Position numbers and translations under genes: made by a program. The notes below the pieces were generated by a model. The model was not told the DNA's origin, did no database searches, and worked only from the letters and a program-made list of their open reading frames with translations. Below, one piece after another: positions 56,484 through 64,000 of a stretch of DNA of 64,000 nt. Numbering within the stretch: position 1 is the first letter of the stretch; each line of letters opens with the position of its first letter. Origin of the DNA: Roseobacter cerasinus (lineage in GTDB: Bacteria > Pseudomonadota > Alphaproteobacteria > Rhodobacterales > Rhodobacteraceae); NCBI RefSeq assembly GCF_009811755.1, contig NZ_BLIV01000002.1, forward strand, positions 365,001-429,000, written 5' to 3'.

Positions 56484-58031
56484 ATGCGCGGTCCTCACAA
56501 TATCTGGCGGCTGATCCGCACAGGCGCCACGCTGGAACGCACCGGCGCCATGAACGTGGTGCTCGACGCCTTCGAGGCGCCGCCCACGCTCCGCTTCGTC
56601 GCCCGGGCGCTCGGTTTGCCTTTCAAATGGCTGGGCTATGCGGGTGATCCGACCATGCCGCCCGCCACCCGCGCACTCACTGCGCTGGGTCCCGCCTACA
56701 TCAAATTCGGCCAGATCCTCTCGACCCGCCCAGATGTGGTGGGCGATGAGCTGGCGATTCAACTGCGCGTGCTGCAGGACAAACTGCCACCTTTTTCTGT
56801 CGAGGAAGCCAAGGCAGAGGTGCAGCGGGAGCTAGGCCTGCCGGTGGATCAGATATTCTCGGAATTCAGCGAACCCGTTGCCGCCGCCTCCATCGCACAG
56901 GTCCACAAGGCCAGGCTGGTCTCAAACGGCGAGGCGGTTGCCGTCAAAGTGCTGCGCCCCGGCATCGAGAAGGCCTTCCGGAAGGACGTGGATGCCTTCT
57001 ACCTCGCAGCCCGCATGGTCGAGATCTTCTCGCCCGGCTCGCGCCGCCTACGCCCGATGGAGGTGATCGAACACTTCGACGGCGTGGTGCGCGGCGAGCT
57101 TGATCTGCGCCTTGAATCCTCCGCCGCGTCAGAGTTTGCTGCGAACACCAAGAATGACGAGGGCTTCCAGCTGCCGCAGATGAAGTGGGAGTATTCCGCC
57201 CGCCGCGTCATGACGCTCGGCTGGGCCGATGGTGTGCCTATGGGCGACAACGCCGCCATTGATGCTGCCGGACACAACCGCGTTGACCTTGGCGACCGGG
57301 TGCTGAACCTCTTCCTCAACCACGCGCTGCGCGATGGGTACTTCCACGCGGACATGCATCAGGGCAACCTCAAGGTCGCACCCAACGGCGACATTATTGC
57401 CTATGACTTCGGCATCATGGGACATATCGACGAATATACCCGCCGCGTCTATGCTGAGATCCTCTTTGGCTTCATCCGCAAGGACTACAAACGCGTGGCC
57501 GAGGTGCATTTTGAGGCGGGTTACGTGCCCGCCGACAAGGATGTGGATGAATTTGCCCGGGCATTGCGCGCCGTCGGAGAACCGATCTTTGGTATGGATG
57601 CCAATCACATCTCCATGGGCCGATTGCTGAATTATCTCTTTGAAGTGACCGAGCGCTTTGGCATGGAAACCCGGACCGAACTCATCTTACTGCAACGCAC
57701 CATGGTGGTGGTCGAAGGGGTCGCGCGCTCGCTGAATCCGCAGATCAACATCTGGCAGGTGGCGGCACCCCTGGTCACCGACTATATCTCCAAATCCATT
57801 GGTCCCAAAGCCGTGCTCACCGATCTGGCCAAGACAGCCCGTGTTGTCACCCGCTTTGGCCCGCGCCTGCCGGGCATGGTCGAGGCCGCACTCATCCGCC
57901 AGAGCAATGCCGAAGATCCGCCCCGCACGCACGGATTTCTGGAGCGGGTTTTCCTCGCGGTTGTCTTCGGTGTGTCCGTTGGTCTGGGCGGGGCTGCGAC
58001 ACTCATTTTGATCGACATGACGCTGTTCTGA
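56484..58031 (+). CDS. ubiB: 2-polyprenylphenol 6-hydroxylase-associated kinase-like protein UbiB
   Basis: Atypical protein-kinase-like (ADCK/COQ8) membrane protein needed for ubiquinone synthesis. The 515 residues show the KxGQ motif in AYIKFGQILSTRPDVVGDELA, the Ala-rich loop PVAAASIAQVHKARL, VAVKVLRPGI with the nucleotide-binding Lys, GYFHADMHQGNLKV (catalytic loop), YDFGIMGHI and a C-terminal membrane segment (VFGVSVGLGGAATLILIDM). It follows ubiE in the same direction. Confidence 0.95.
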   Translation: MRGPHNIWRLIRTGATLERTGAMNVVLDAFEAPPTLRFVARALGLPFKWLGYAGDPTMPPATRALTALGPAYIKFGQILSTRPDVVGDELAIQLRVLQDKLPPFSVEEAKAEVQRELGLPVDQIFSEFSEPVAAASIAQVHKARLVSNGEAVAVKVLRPGIEKAFRKDVDAFYLAARMVEIFSPGSRRLRPMEVIEHFDGVVRGELDLRLESSAASEFAANTKNDEGFQLPQMKWEYSARRVMTLGWADGVPMGDNAAIDAAGHNRVDLGDRVLNLFLNHALRDGYFHADMHQGNLKVAPNGDIIAYDFGIMGHIDEYTRRVYAEILFGFIRKDYKRVAEVHFEAGYVPADKDVDEFARALRAVGEPIFGMDANHISMGRLLNYLFEVTERFGMETRTELILLQRTMVVVEGVARSLNPQINIWQVAAPLVTDYISKSIGPKAVLTDLAKTARVVTRFGPRLPGMVEAALIRQSNAEDPPRTHGFLERVFLAVVFGVSVGLGGAATLILIDMTLF

Positions 58032-58051
58032 CCGACACATGTCTTCGAGGA

Positions 58052-58073
58052 GGCGGGCGGCCTAAAGCCCGCC
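58052..58073 (+). terminator. hairpin downstream of ubiB
   Basis: GGCGGGC / GCCCGCC (58052-58058 and 58067-58073) with an eight-base loop, 20 bases after the ubiB stop and between convergent genes. No T-tract follows. The core GGCCTAAAGCCCGCC resembles the arm of the element at 27892. Confidence 0.55.
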
Positions 58074-58135
58074 CGAACCTGCCCGCCAGTTCCGCTGTTC
58101 TTTTTGCTGAGGCAGCGGTTTGTTCGTCGGAGGGC

Positions 58136-59314
58136 TCACATGCGTTCGATGGCGAGGGCGATGCCTTGACCGCCGCCGATGCACATTGTGATCAGGGCCT
58201 TGGACCCCTGGATGCGCTCCAGCTCATAGAGGGCTTTTACCGTGATAATCGCCCCCGTCGCCCCCACCGGGTGACCGAGTGCTATGGCTCCGCCGTTGGG
58301 GTTCACTTTCATCGGGTCAAGGCCAAGGTTTTTGCTGACAGCCAGCGCCTGCGCGGCAAAGGCCTCATTGCTTTCGATCACGTCGAAGTCGTCTGCGTTG
58401 AGGCCGGTCTTTTCCAGCAGGTTTTGAACGGCTGGCACCGGGCCGATGCCCATGACCTCGGGACGCACTCCGGCATGGGCATATCCCAACACCCGTGCCC
58501 TTGGTTTCAGCCCTGCGGCCTCAGCGGCCTCTGCTGTTGCCAGAACCACTGCGCCTGCGCCATCATTGATGCCGCTTGCGTTGCCAGCCGTGACCGTACC
58601 GTCTTTCTGAAACACGGCACGCAGCCCGGCGAGCGCATCTGCTGTTGTCGCCTTGGGATGTTCGTCGACCTCGAAGGGCACCGTGTCCCGCTTCAACCGC
58701 ACCTCAACCGGAGCGATTTGGCTGGCGAAATGGCCGGCCTCAATCGCAGCGGCGGCGCGGTTTTGGCTTTCTAGAGCGAACGCATCCTGAGCGTCCCGGC
58801 TGATGTCGTGTTCAGCCGCCACGTTTTCAGCCGTCACCCCCATGTGGCCCGTGCCAAAGGGGCAGTTCAGCGCACCCAACATCATGTCGAGCGTGCGGAT
58901 GTCTCCCATCTTTGCGCCCCAGCGTTGGTCCGGCACGATGAAGGGGGATCGCGACATATTCTCGGCGCCCCCGGCGAGGCCAAAGGCGGCATCCCCCAGC
59001 ATGAGTGATTGAATAACAGAGACAATCGCCTGCACGCCTGACCCGCAGAGCCGGTTGACGTTCATCGCGGGCACCGTCTCCGGCACGCCCGCCTGCATCG
59101 CGACCACGCGGCTGAGATACATATCGCGCGGTTCGGTGTTGATGACATGCCCGAAAGCCACATGGCCGATCTGGCCGGCGCTTACGCCGGAGCGCTCCAG
59201 CGCGGCTTTGGCGGCGACTGTACCCAGATCAATCGGCGTGGTCCCGGCAAGCGCCCCGCCGAACGTTCCGATAGCCGTCCGGGCCCCGCCCAGAATCACG
59301 ATGTCTTTGGTCAT
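58136..59314 (-). CDS. acetyl-CoA C-acetyltransferase (thiolase)
   Basis: Condenses two acyl-CoA units or cleaves 3-ketoacyl-CoA; used for polyhydroxyalkanoate synthesis or beta-oxidation. The 392 residues show the active-site Cys in NRLCGSGVQAIVS, NEAFAAQALAV, GGAIALGHPVGATGA with the catalytic His, and the C-terminal Cys in ALITMCIGGGQGIAL. The ATG at 59314 follows GAGGGAG; the frame is open to 59500. It is divergent from an XRE-cupin regulator across 117 bp. PhaA-like versus BktB-like specificity cannot be told. Confidence 0.92.
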   Translation of the reverse strand: MTKDIVILGGARTAIGTFGGALAGTTPIDLGTVAAKAALERSGVSAGQIGHVAFGHVINTEPRDMYLSRVVAMQAGVPETVPAMNVNRLCGSGVQAIVSVIQSLMLGDAAFGLAGGAENMSRSPFIVPDQRWGAKMGDIRTLDMMLGALNCPFGTGHMGVTAENVAAEHDISRDAQDAFALESQNRAAAAIEAGHFASQIAPVEVRLKRDTVPFEVDEHPKATTADALAGLRAVFQKDGTVTAGNASGINDGAGAVVLATAEAAEAAGLKPRARVLGYAHAGVRPEVMGIGPVPAVQNLLEKTGLNADDFDVIESNEAFAAQALAVSKNLGLDPMKVNPNGGAIALGHPVGATGAIITVKALYELERIQGSKALITMCIGGGQGIALAIERM

Positions 59315-59431
59315 GGCGCTCTCCCTCTTTGCCTGTCTTATCCTGCCCGGTGACGTGGCTGTCAGCAACGACGTCTCGTCATGCGGCAGTTTCATTTGAC
59401 AAGCCTCCGGCATATCGGCGATGTCTCCGGC

Positions 59432-59995
59432 ATGACGGATGCGAGCAACAGCATACTCACCCAACTCCCTGCCCGCCTGAAAGAGGCGCGGCGGGCGCAA
59501 GGGCTGTCGCTTGACGCGGTGGCCAAGCTTTCGGGTGTGTCCCGCTCCATGGTCAGCCAGATCGAACGCGGCGAGTCGAGCCCGACCATCGCGACGCTGT
59601 GGAACCTGACCCGTGCTCTACAGGTGGATTTCGCAGGGCTGCTCGATGGGGCGTCCGAGGCCATGCGGATCGAAGTGCTGCGGGCCAGCGATGTTCCGAC
59701 CATCGACAATTTAGGCACCGGGTGTCGCATCCGCATCCTGTCGCCCCCCGAAGAGGCCGGGCGGCACGAGGTTTACGAATTGGTCATCGCCGAGGGCGGG
59801 CAGCTCGACAGCCAGCCGCACGCGCGCGGTGCGCGGGAGCACTTGACGGTGATTGAAGGGGCGCTTGAGGTCATGAGCGGTGACCAACGGCAAGCGCTAC
59901 AGGCAGGGGACACGGCGCGCTATGCGGCGGATGTGCCGCATCGGATCGCGGCCCAAGGCGACGTGCGGGCGTTCCTTGTTGTGCAAGACGCCTGA
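59432..59995 (+). CDS. XRE-family regulator with cupin sensor domain
   Basis: A 187-residue transcription factor: N-terminal Cro/CI helix-turn-helix (RAQGLSLDAVAKLSGVSRSMVSQIERGESSPTIATLW) and C-terminal cupin_2 barrel (QPHARGAREHLTVIEGALEVMSG, AGDTARYAADVPHRI) whose His residues may hold a metal. Such proteins regulate amino-acid or amine catabolism. It is just upstream of kbl-tdh in the same direction, so control of threonine catabolism is plausible. ATG 59432 begins just before the HTH; an ATG at 59381 is less likely. Confidence 0.87.
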   Translation: MTDASNSILTQLPARLKEARRAQGLSLDAVAKLSGVSRSMVSQIERGESSPTIATLWNLTRALQVDFAGLLDGASEAMRIEVLRASDVPTIDNLGTGCRIRILSPPEEAGRHEVYELVIAEGGQLDSQPHARGAREHLTVIEGALEVMSGDQRQALQAGDTARYAADVPHRIAAQGDVRAFLVVQDA

Positions 59996-60100
59996 TCCCA
60001 TAAATCCGAGATCACGGAAATTTTCCGCCATCTTGAATTTCCGCTATTTCGGAATTGAGGGCGATATGGTAGAAGCTTGCCTGTAAAAAGGAGCCCTGCC

Positions 60101-61291
60101 ATGACACAAGCCTATCTGGACCACATCGCCGACACGCTGCAACAGATCGAAGCTGATGGCATGATGAAACGCGAGCGGGTGATCACCTCGCCTCAGGGCG
60201 GGCAGATCTCGGTTGGCCCGCGTGAGGTGATCAACCTGTGCGCCAACAACTACCTCGGGCTTGCCGATCATCCCGACCTGATCGCCGCCGCCAAAGGTGC
60301 GATGGACCCGCGCGGCTTTGGCATGGCCTCGGTGCGGTTCATCTGCGGCACGCAGGATCTGCACCGGGAGCTGGAGCAGAAGCTGGCGGCGTTTCTAGGC
60401 ATGGAGGACTCGATCCTCTTCGCCGCCTGTTTCGATGCCAATGGCGGGCTCTTTGAGCCGCTCCTGGGGCCGGAGGATGCGGTGGTGTCGGACGCGCTGA
60501 ACCATGCGTCGATCATCGACGGCATAAGGCTCTGCAAGGCGAAGCGGTACCGCTATGCGAATTCGGACATGGCGGACCTGGAGGGGCAGTTGCAGCTGGC
60601 GCGGGAAGAGGGGGCGCGCTTCATCCTGATCGCGACAGACGGTGTCTTCAGCATGGACGGCTATCTGGCGAAGCTGCCGGAGATCAAGGCGCTGGCGGCG
60701 ACATACGACGCCATGGTGATGGTGGATGATTGCCATGCGACGGGCTTCATGGGGCCGAAGGGGGCGGGCACCCCGGCGCATGCGGGTGTTGAGGTGGATA
60801 TTCTGACGGGAACGCTCGGCAAGGCGCTGGGCGGGGCCATCGGCGGCTATATCGCGGGGCCGCAGGTGGTGATCGATCTGTTGCGCCAGCGGGCGCGGCC
60901 TTATCTCTTTTCCAACTCCCTGCCGCCTAGCATTGTGGCGGCGGGGATCAAGGCGCTGGAGCTGGTGGAGCAGGGCGACGATCTGCGCGCGCGGCTGTTC
61001 GAGAACACCATCTATTGGCGGGCGGGGCTGGAGGCGCTGGGGTTTGACCTGCAGCCGGGGGAGCATCCGATTGTGCCGGTCATGCTGGGGGAGGCGCAGC
61101 TGGCGCAGGACATGGCGGCGCGGCTTTTTGAAGAGGGGGTCTATGTGTCGGGGTTCTTCTTCCCGGTGGTGCCGCGCGGGCAGGCGCGCATTCGCACGCA
61201 GATGAATGCGGCGCTGACGCGCAAGGAGCTGGACCGGGCGCTCAGCGCCTTTGCTGTGGCCGGTCGGGCCTGTGGCGTGATTGGTGGGTGA
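60101..61291 (+). CDS. kbl: glycine C-acetyltransferase (2-amino-3-ketobutyrate CoA ligase)
   Basis: PLP enzyme that cleaves 2-amino-3-ketobutyrate with CoA to glycine and acetyl-CoA, the second step of threonine degradation. The 396 residues show [47 protein letters not shown] and the PLP-lysine motif [18 protein letters not shown] lies seven bases before the ATG at 60101; a frame extension to 60077 is unlikely. It is 30 bp upstream of tdh. Confidence 0.95.
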   Translation: MTQAYLDHIADTLQQIEADGMMKRERVITSPQGGQISVGPREVINLCANNYLGLADHPDLIAAAKGAMDPRGFGMASVRFICGTQDLHRELEQKLAAFLGMEDSILFAACFDANGGLFEPLLGPEDAVVSDALNHASIIDGIRLCKAKRYRYANSDMADLEGQLQLAREEGARFILIATDGVFSMDGYLAKLPEIKALAATYDAMVMVDDCHATGFMGPKGAGTPAHAGVEVDILTGTLGKALGGAIGGYIAGPQVVIDLLRQRARPYLFSNSLPPSIVAAGIKALELVEQGDDLRARLFENTIYWRAGLEALGFDLQPGEHPIVPVMLGEAQLAQDMAARLFEEGVYVSGFFFPVVPRGQARIRTQMNAALTRKELDRALSAFAVAGRACGVIGG

Positions 61292-61321
61292 TCCGCCCGG
61301 CGGTGCCGTTGGAGTGCATAT

Positions 61322-62368
61322 ATGATGAACAATGAAATGAAAGCCTTGGCGAAGCTGGAGCCCCGGGAGGGGTTGTGGATGGTGGATGCGCCGGTGCCGG
61401 AGGTGGGGCCGGATGACGTGCTGATCCGGGTGAAGAAGACCGGGATTTGCGGCACGGATATTCACATCTGGAATTGGGATGACTGGGCGGCGCAGACGGT
61501 GCCTTTGGGGTTGATCACGGGCCATGAGTTTGTCGGCGAGATTGTCGAGGTGGGAGCGCATGTCGAGGATCTGGCCGTTGGGCAGCGCTGTTCGGGCGAG
61601 GGGCATCTCATTGGCAAGACCTCGCGGCAGAGCCGGGCGGGCAAGTTTCATCTGGATCCGGCGACGCGGGGCATCGGGGTGAACGAGCAGGGGGCCTTTG
61701 CGCAGTATCTGAAGCTGCCGGCGTTCAATGTGGTGCCGCTGCCGGATGAGATTTCCGATGATATTGGCGCGATCCTCGATCCCTTGGGCAATGCGGTGCA
61801 TACAGCCTTGAGCTTTGATCTGGTGGGCGAGGATGTGCTGATCACCGGCGCTGGCCCTATCGGGATCATGGCGGCAGCGGTCGCGCGGCATGTGGGGGCG
61901 CGGCATGTGGTGATCACCGATGTGAACCCTGACAGGCTGGCGTTGGCCGGTCAGGTGACCGATGTGATCCCCGTGAATGTGGCTGAGGCTGAACTGGCTG
62001 AGACCGTATCCAGCCTGAAGATGACACAAGGCTTCGACGTCGGTCTTGAGATGTCGGGCAATCAAGCCGCGCTGGACCAGATGGTCAAAGCGATGACCAT
62101 GGGCGGGCGCATCGCGATGCTTGGTATTCCGCCGGGCAAGAGCCCGGTGGATTGGTCCCGCATTGTCTTCAAGGCGATCACGATCAAGGGCGTCTACGGG
62201 CGGGAGATTTTCGAGACCTGGTATAAGATGATCGCCATGCTGCAGAACGGTCTGGATGTCAGCCGTGTGATCACGCACCGCTTCCCGGTGGACCAGTTTG
62301 AGGCCGGGTTTGCTGCGATGACATCAGGTGAGTCCGGTAAGGTGGTGCTCGATTGGACGGGTGCCTAG
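61322..62368 (+). CDS. tdh: L-threonine 3-dehydrogenase lacking the structural zinc site
   Basis: Oxidises threonine to 2-amino-3-ketobutyrate with NAD+, feeding Kbl. The 348-residue medium-chain dehydrogenase keeps the catalytic zinc ligands (Cys43 in [18 protein letters not shown] with His68 and Glu69) and the Rossmann loop [15 protein letters not shown]. The four Cys that bind structural zinc in E. coli Tdh (93, 96, 99, 107) are replaced here by Gly98, Ser101, Ser104 and Asp112. GGAG lies seven bases before ATG 61322; the conserved part begins at MKALAKLE, 61337. Confidence 0.93.
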   Translation: MMNNEMKALAKLEPREGLWMVDAPVPEVGPDDVLIRVKKTGICGTDIHIWNWDDWAAQTVPLGLITGHEFVGEIVEVGAHVEDLAVGQRCSGEGHLIGKTSRQSRAGKFHLDPATRGIGVNEQGAFAQYLKLPAFNVVPLPDEISDDIGAILDPLGNAVHTALSFDLVGEDVLITGAGPIGIMAAAVARHVGARHVVITDVNPDRLALAGQVTDVIPVNVAEAELAETVSSLKMTQGFDVGLEMSGNQAALDQMVKAMTMGGRIAMLGIPPGKSPVDWSRIVFKAITIKGVYGREIFETWYKMIAMLQNGLDVSRVITHRFPVDQFEAGFAAMTSGESGKVVLDWTGA

Positions 62369-62408
62369 CGCGCTGTGTCAGAGCGGCCCATTCTAAGCAT
62401 TGCTAATT

Positions 62409-63143
62409 CTACTCCGCGCGTGGCATGGGCTGCCGTCCAGTCTCGGACAACAGCCAGGCGTCCTGGCCCTCGAAGACAGCCGCGTGCAGTGGGCGGAAAT
62501 ACCCCGCGCCGCCGTCCAGGTTCACACGATTTCCCGCATGCTCGGGCCATTCCAGCGCGGTGTGCCCATGCACCACCAGCCGCCCGTGATCGGTCTGATC
62601 GTCGATGAACCCTTGGCGGATCCAGATCAGATCTTCCTCGACCTGGTCTTCAAGCGCCACGCCGGGGCGAATGCCCGCGTGAACAAACACCAACGCGTCC
62701 ATGACATGCATCAGTGGCAGTTGGTTCAGAAAATCGCGATGTGCCTGTGGCACGACTGCCCGGGCGGCGTCCAGAACAGGCTCCAACGGGTCCGTTTCGT
62801 CAGCGGTGACGCCATAAGACGCCATGGTCTTGTCTCCGCCCAGCCTTGGGTTGAACCAATGCAGCTCAAAGCTTGTGGCGCTGTCGTAGACGGTCATGTC
62901 GTCCAGAAACCGGCTCAGATAGCGGTCGTGATTGCCTTTTAGCGTGATCCAGTTGCGCCCCTGCTGCTGCGCGTCGACCAGAAACTGAATCACACCACAG
63001 CTATCCGGCCCGCGATCCACGTAGTCGCCCAGCAGAACGACCTGCGCATCCGGCCCGCCATCTGCTTCGATAAGGGACAGCACACGATGTAACTCGTCCA
63101 GCTGCCCATGCACATCGCCAATGGCGTAGATCGGATCGCTCAT
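62409..63143 (-). CDS. calcineurin-like metallophosphatase (PrpE/ApaH-like serine/threonine phosphatase)
   Basis: A 244-residue phosphoesterase with the full metal-binding set: IGDVHGQLDELHRVL, LLGDYVDRGPDS, LKGNHDRYLSRFL, VFVHAGIRPG and VVHGHTALEWPE. Substrates in this bacterial group include phosphoproteins and dinucleoside tetraphosphates; the target here is unknown. GGAGG lies just upstream of the ATG at 63143. It converges with tdh and follows serA on the same strand. Confidence 0.9.
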   Translation of the reverse strand: MSDPIYAIGDVHGQLDELHRVLSLIEADGGPDAQVVLLGDYVDRGPDSCGVIQFLVDAQQQGRNWITLKGNHDRYLSRFLDDMTVYDSATSFELHWFNPRLGGDKTMASYGVTADETDPLEPVLDAARAVVPQAHRDFLNQLPLMHVMDALVFVHAGIRPGVALEDQVEEDLIWIRQGFIDDQTDHGRLVVHGHTALEWPEHAGNRVNLDGGAGYFRPLHAAVFEGQDAWLLSETGRQPMPRAE

Positions 63144-63203
63144 CACACCCTCCAGCAAACGGTGCGCCCAGAAAGGCGACACCGGTCCGCTGATACAGGG
63201 ATG

Positions 63204-64000
63204 TCAGGCGACATCAAATGCCAAAGGCTTGATCTGGGTGAAAAAGCCCGTCTCAGCCAGCTTGGCGCGCGCTTCTGCTGGCACCGGCTCATCCACATAA
63301 AGGAGCGCAATCGCCTCACCGCCGGCTTCGGCTCGGCCCAGCGTGAAGTTCGCGATGTTCACACCGTTGTCGCCCATGGTTTGCCCAAGTGTGCCGATGA
63401 TGCCCGGCACGTCCTCATTGGTGGTGTAGAGCATATGCGCACCGATCTCGGCATCGATGTTGATGCCCTTGATCTGGATGAAGCGCGGCTTGCCGTCAGA
63501 GAAGACCGTGCCCGCCACCGACCGCTCGCGCTTGGCGGTGACCACGGTGACCTTGATGTAGCCGTCAAAGGCGCCCGACTTGTCCTGATTAGTAGTGGAG
63601 ATCTGGATGCCACGCTCCTTGGCGATCACCGGGGCGGAGACCATATTCACATCCGGGTTGGCTTTTTTCATGATGCCCGCGACAACGCCGCAGTTCAGCG
63701 CCTCAAGGTTCATGCCTGCGACCACCCCGTCGTAGAGAATGTTGATCGCCTGAATGGGCTCATCCGTCATCTGGCCGATAAAGCTTCCCAGATGGCCTGC
63801 GAGCTTGACCCAGGGGCCCATGACCTTGGCCTCTTCTGCCGTGACCGATGGCATGTTGAGCGCATTCTCGACGGCCCCGGTGAGCAGGTAGTTCGACATC
63901 TGCTCGGCCACCTGCAGGGCGACATTCTCCTGCGCTTCGGTTGTCGCCGCGCCCAGGTGCGGGGTGCAGACTACGTTGGGTAGGTGGAAGAGCGGGTTGT
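63204..64000 (-). CDS. serA: D-3-phosphoglycerate dehydrogenase, C-terminal part
   Basis: First enzyme of serine synthesis. The visible 265 residues contain the end of the nucleotide-binding domain (VVCTPHLGAATTEAQENVA with the catalytic-domain His), the intervening (ASB) domain (VENALNMPSVTAEEAK, LNCGVVAGIMKKANPDVNMVSAPVIAKERG) and a C-terminal ACT domain (GAHMLYTTNEDVPGIIGTLGQTMGDNGVNIANFTLG) that senses serine in the family. The N-terminal half lies beyond the right edge. Confidence 0.94.
   Translation of the reverse strand, partial: NPLFHLPNVVCTPHLGAATTEAQENVALQVAEQMSNYLLTGAVENALNMPSVTAEEAKVMGPWVKLAGHLGSFIGQMTDEPIQAINILYDGVVAGMNLEALNCGVVAGIMKKANPDVNMVSAPVIAKERGIQISTTNQDKSGAFDGYIKVTVVTAKRERSVAGTVFSDGKPRFIQIKGINIDAEIGAHMLYTTNEDVPGIIGTLGQTMGDNGVNIANFTLGRAEAGGEAIALLYVDEPVPAEARAKLAETGFFTQIKPLAFDVA

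Noticed and set aside
60395-62278. Open frame of 627 codons on the minus strand
   Set aside because: Antisense to kbl and tdh, both intact and well conserved; the product is His/Arg/Pro-rich.

Overview
The window is a piece of the main chromosome of a GC-rich alphaproteobacterium, most likely a marine Rhodobacteraceae (Roseobacter group). Support comes from the order mnmG-mnmE-rho-hemJ | maf-aroE-coaE-dnaQ | secB-fxsA-timA-mltA, the regB / senC-regA redox locus, a mitofilin-type gene between hemD and hemY, the rpsT-dnaA-dnaN-recF-gyrB block and the mutM-ubiE-ubiB block. No tRNA, rRNA, CRISPR, prophage, integrase or insertion sequence was seen.

Layout. 1-4090: mnmG (cut by the left edge), mnmE, rho and hemJ run leftward. 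A perfect 16-bp parS overlaps the mnmG start, and the 400-bp gap between hemJ and maf is the best oriC candidate, with DnaA-box-like sites, an AT-rich patch and divergent flanking genes. 4091-10213: maf-aroE-coaE-dnaQ rightward, secB and fxsA leftward, timA-mltA-smr rightward. 10197-14851: MFS transporter, hslV / membrane protein / hslU, thioredoxin. 14888-23342: a leftward operon tsaE-amgK-murU-addB-addA joining tRNA modification, cell-wall sugar recycling and double-strand-break repair. 23395-27875: a PAS-only membrane protein and the redox regulators RegB, SenC and RegA. 27972-33397: GNAT and HD proteins, ahcY, a secreted PRC-barrel protein, DUF2853, DUF1761, EVE and YciI proteins. 33398-39182: gpsA-tsaD leftward; hemD-mitofilin-hemY rightward. 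39248-45196: copA-cueR copper-efflux unit with a CueR-type promoter, a thioesterase, an HTH regulator divergent from a fatty acid desaturase, and an atypical crotonase. 45284-52987: the replication block gyrB, lysE-like, recF, dnaN, dnaA and rpsT, all leftward. 53203-58031: phosphatase, enoyl-CoA hydratase, mutM, ubiE and ubiB. 58136-64000: thiolase, XRE-cupin regulator, the kbl-tdh threonine catabolic pair, a calcineurin-like phosphatase and serA (cut by the right edge).

Most genes are housekeeping. The points most worth a second look are the parS / oriC landmarks, paired palindromes and a GANTC cluster upstream of dnaA, genes of unknown role translationally coupled into hslVU and recF-gyrB, a PAS protein without a kinase next to regB, a direct-repeat operator between the HTH regulator and the desaturase, a threonine dehydrogenase lacking all four structural-zinc cysteines, a crotonase without either catalytic glutamate, and a LapB-like zinc-ribbon HemY. 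I did not find a convincing new defence or mobile system.
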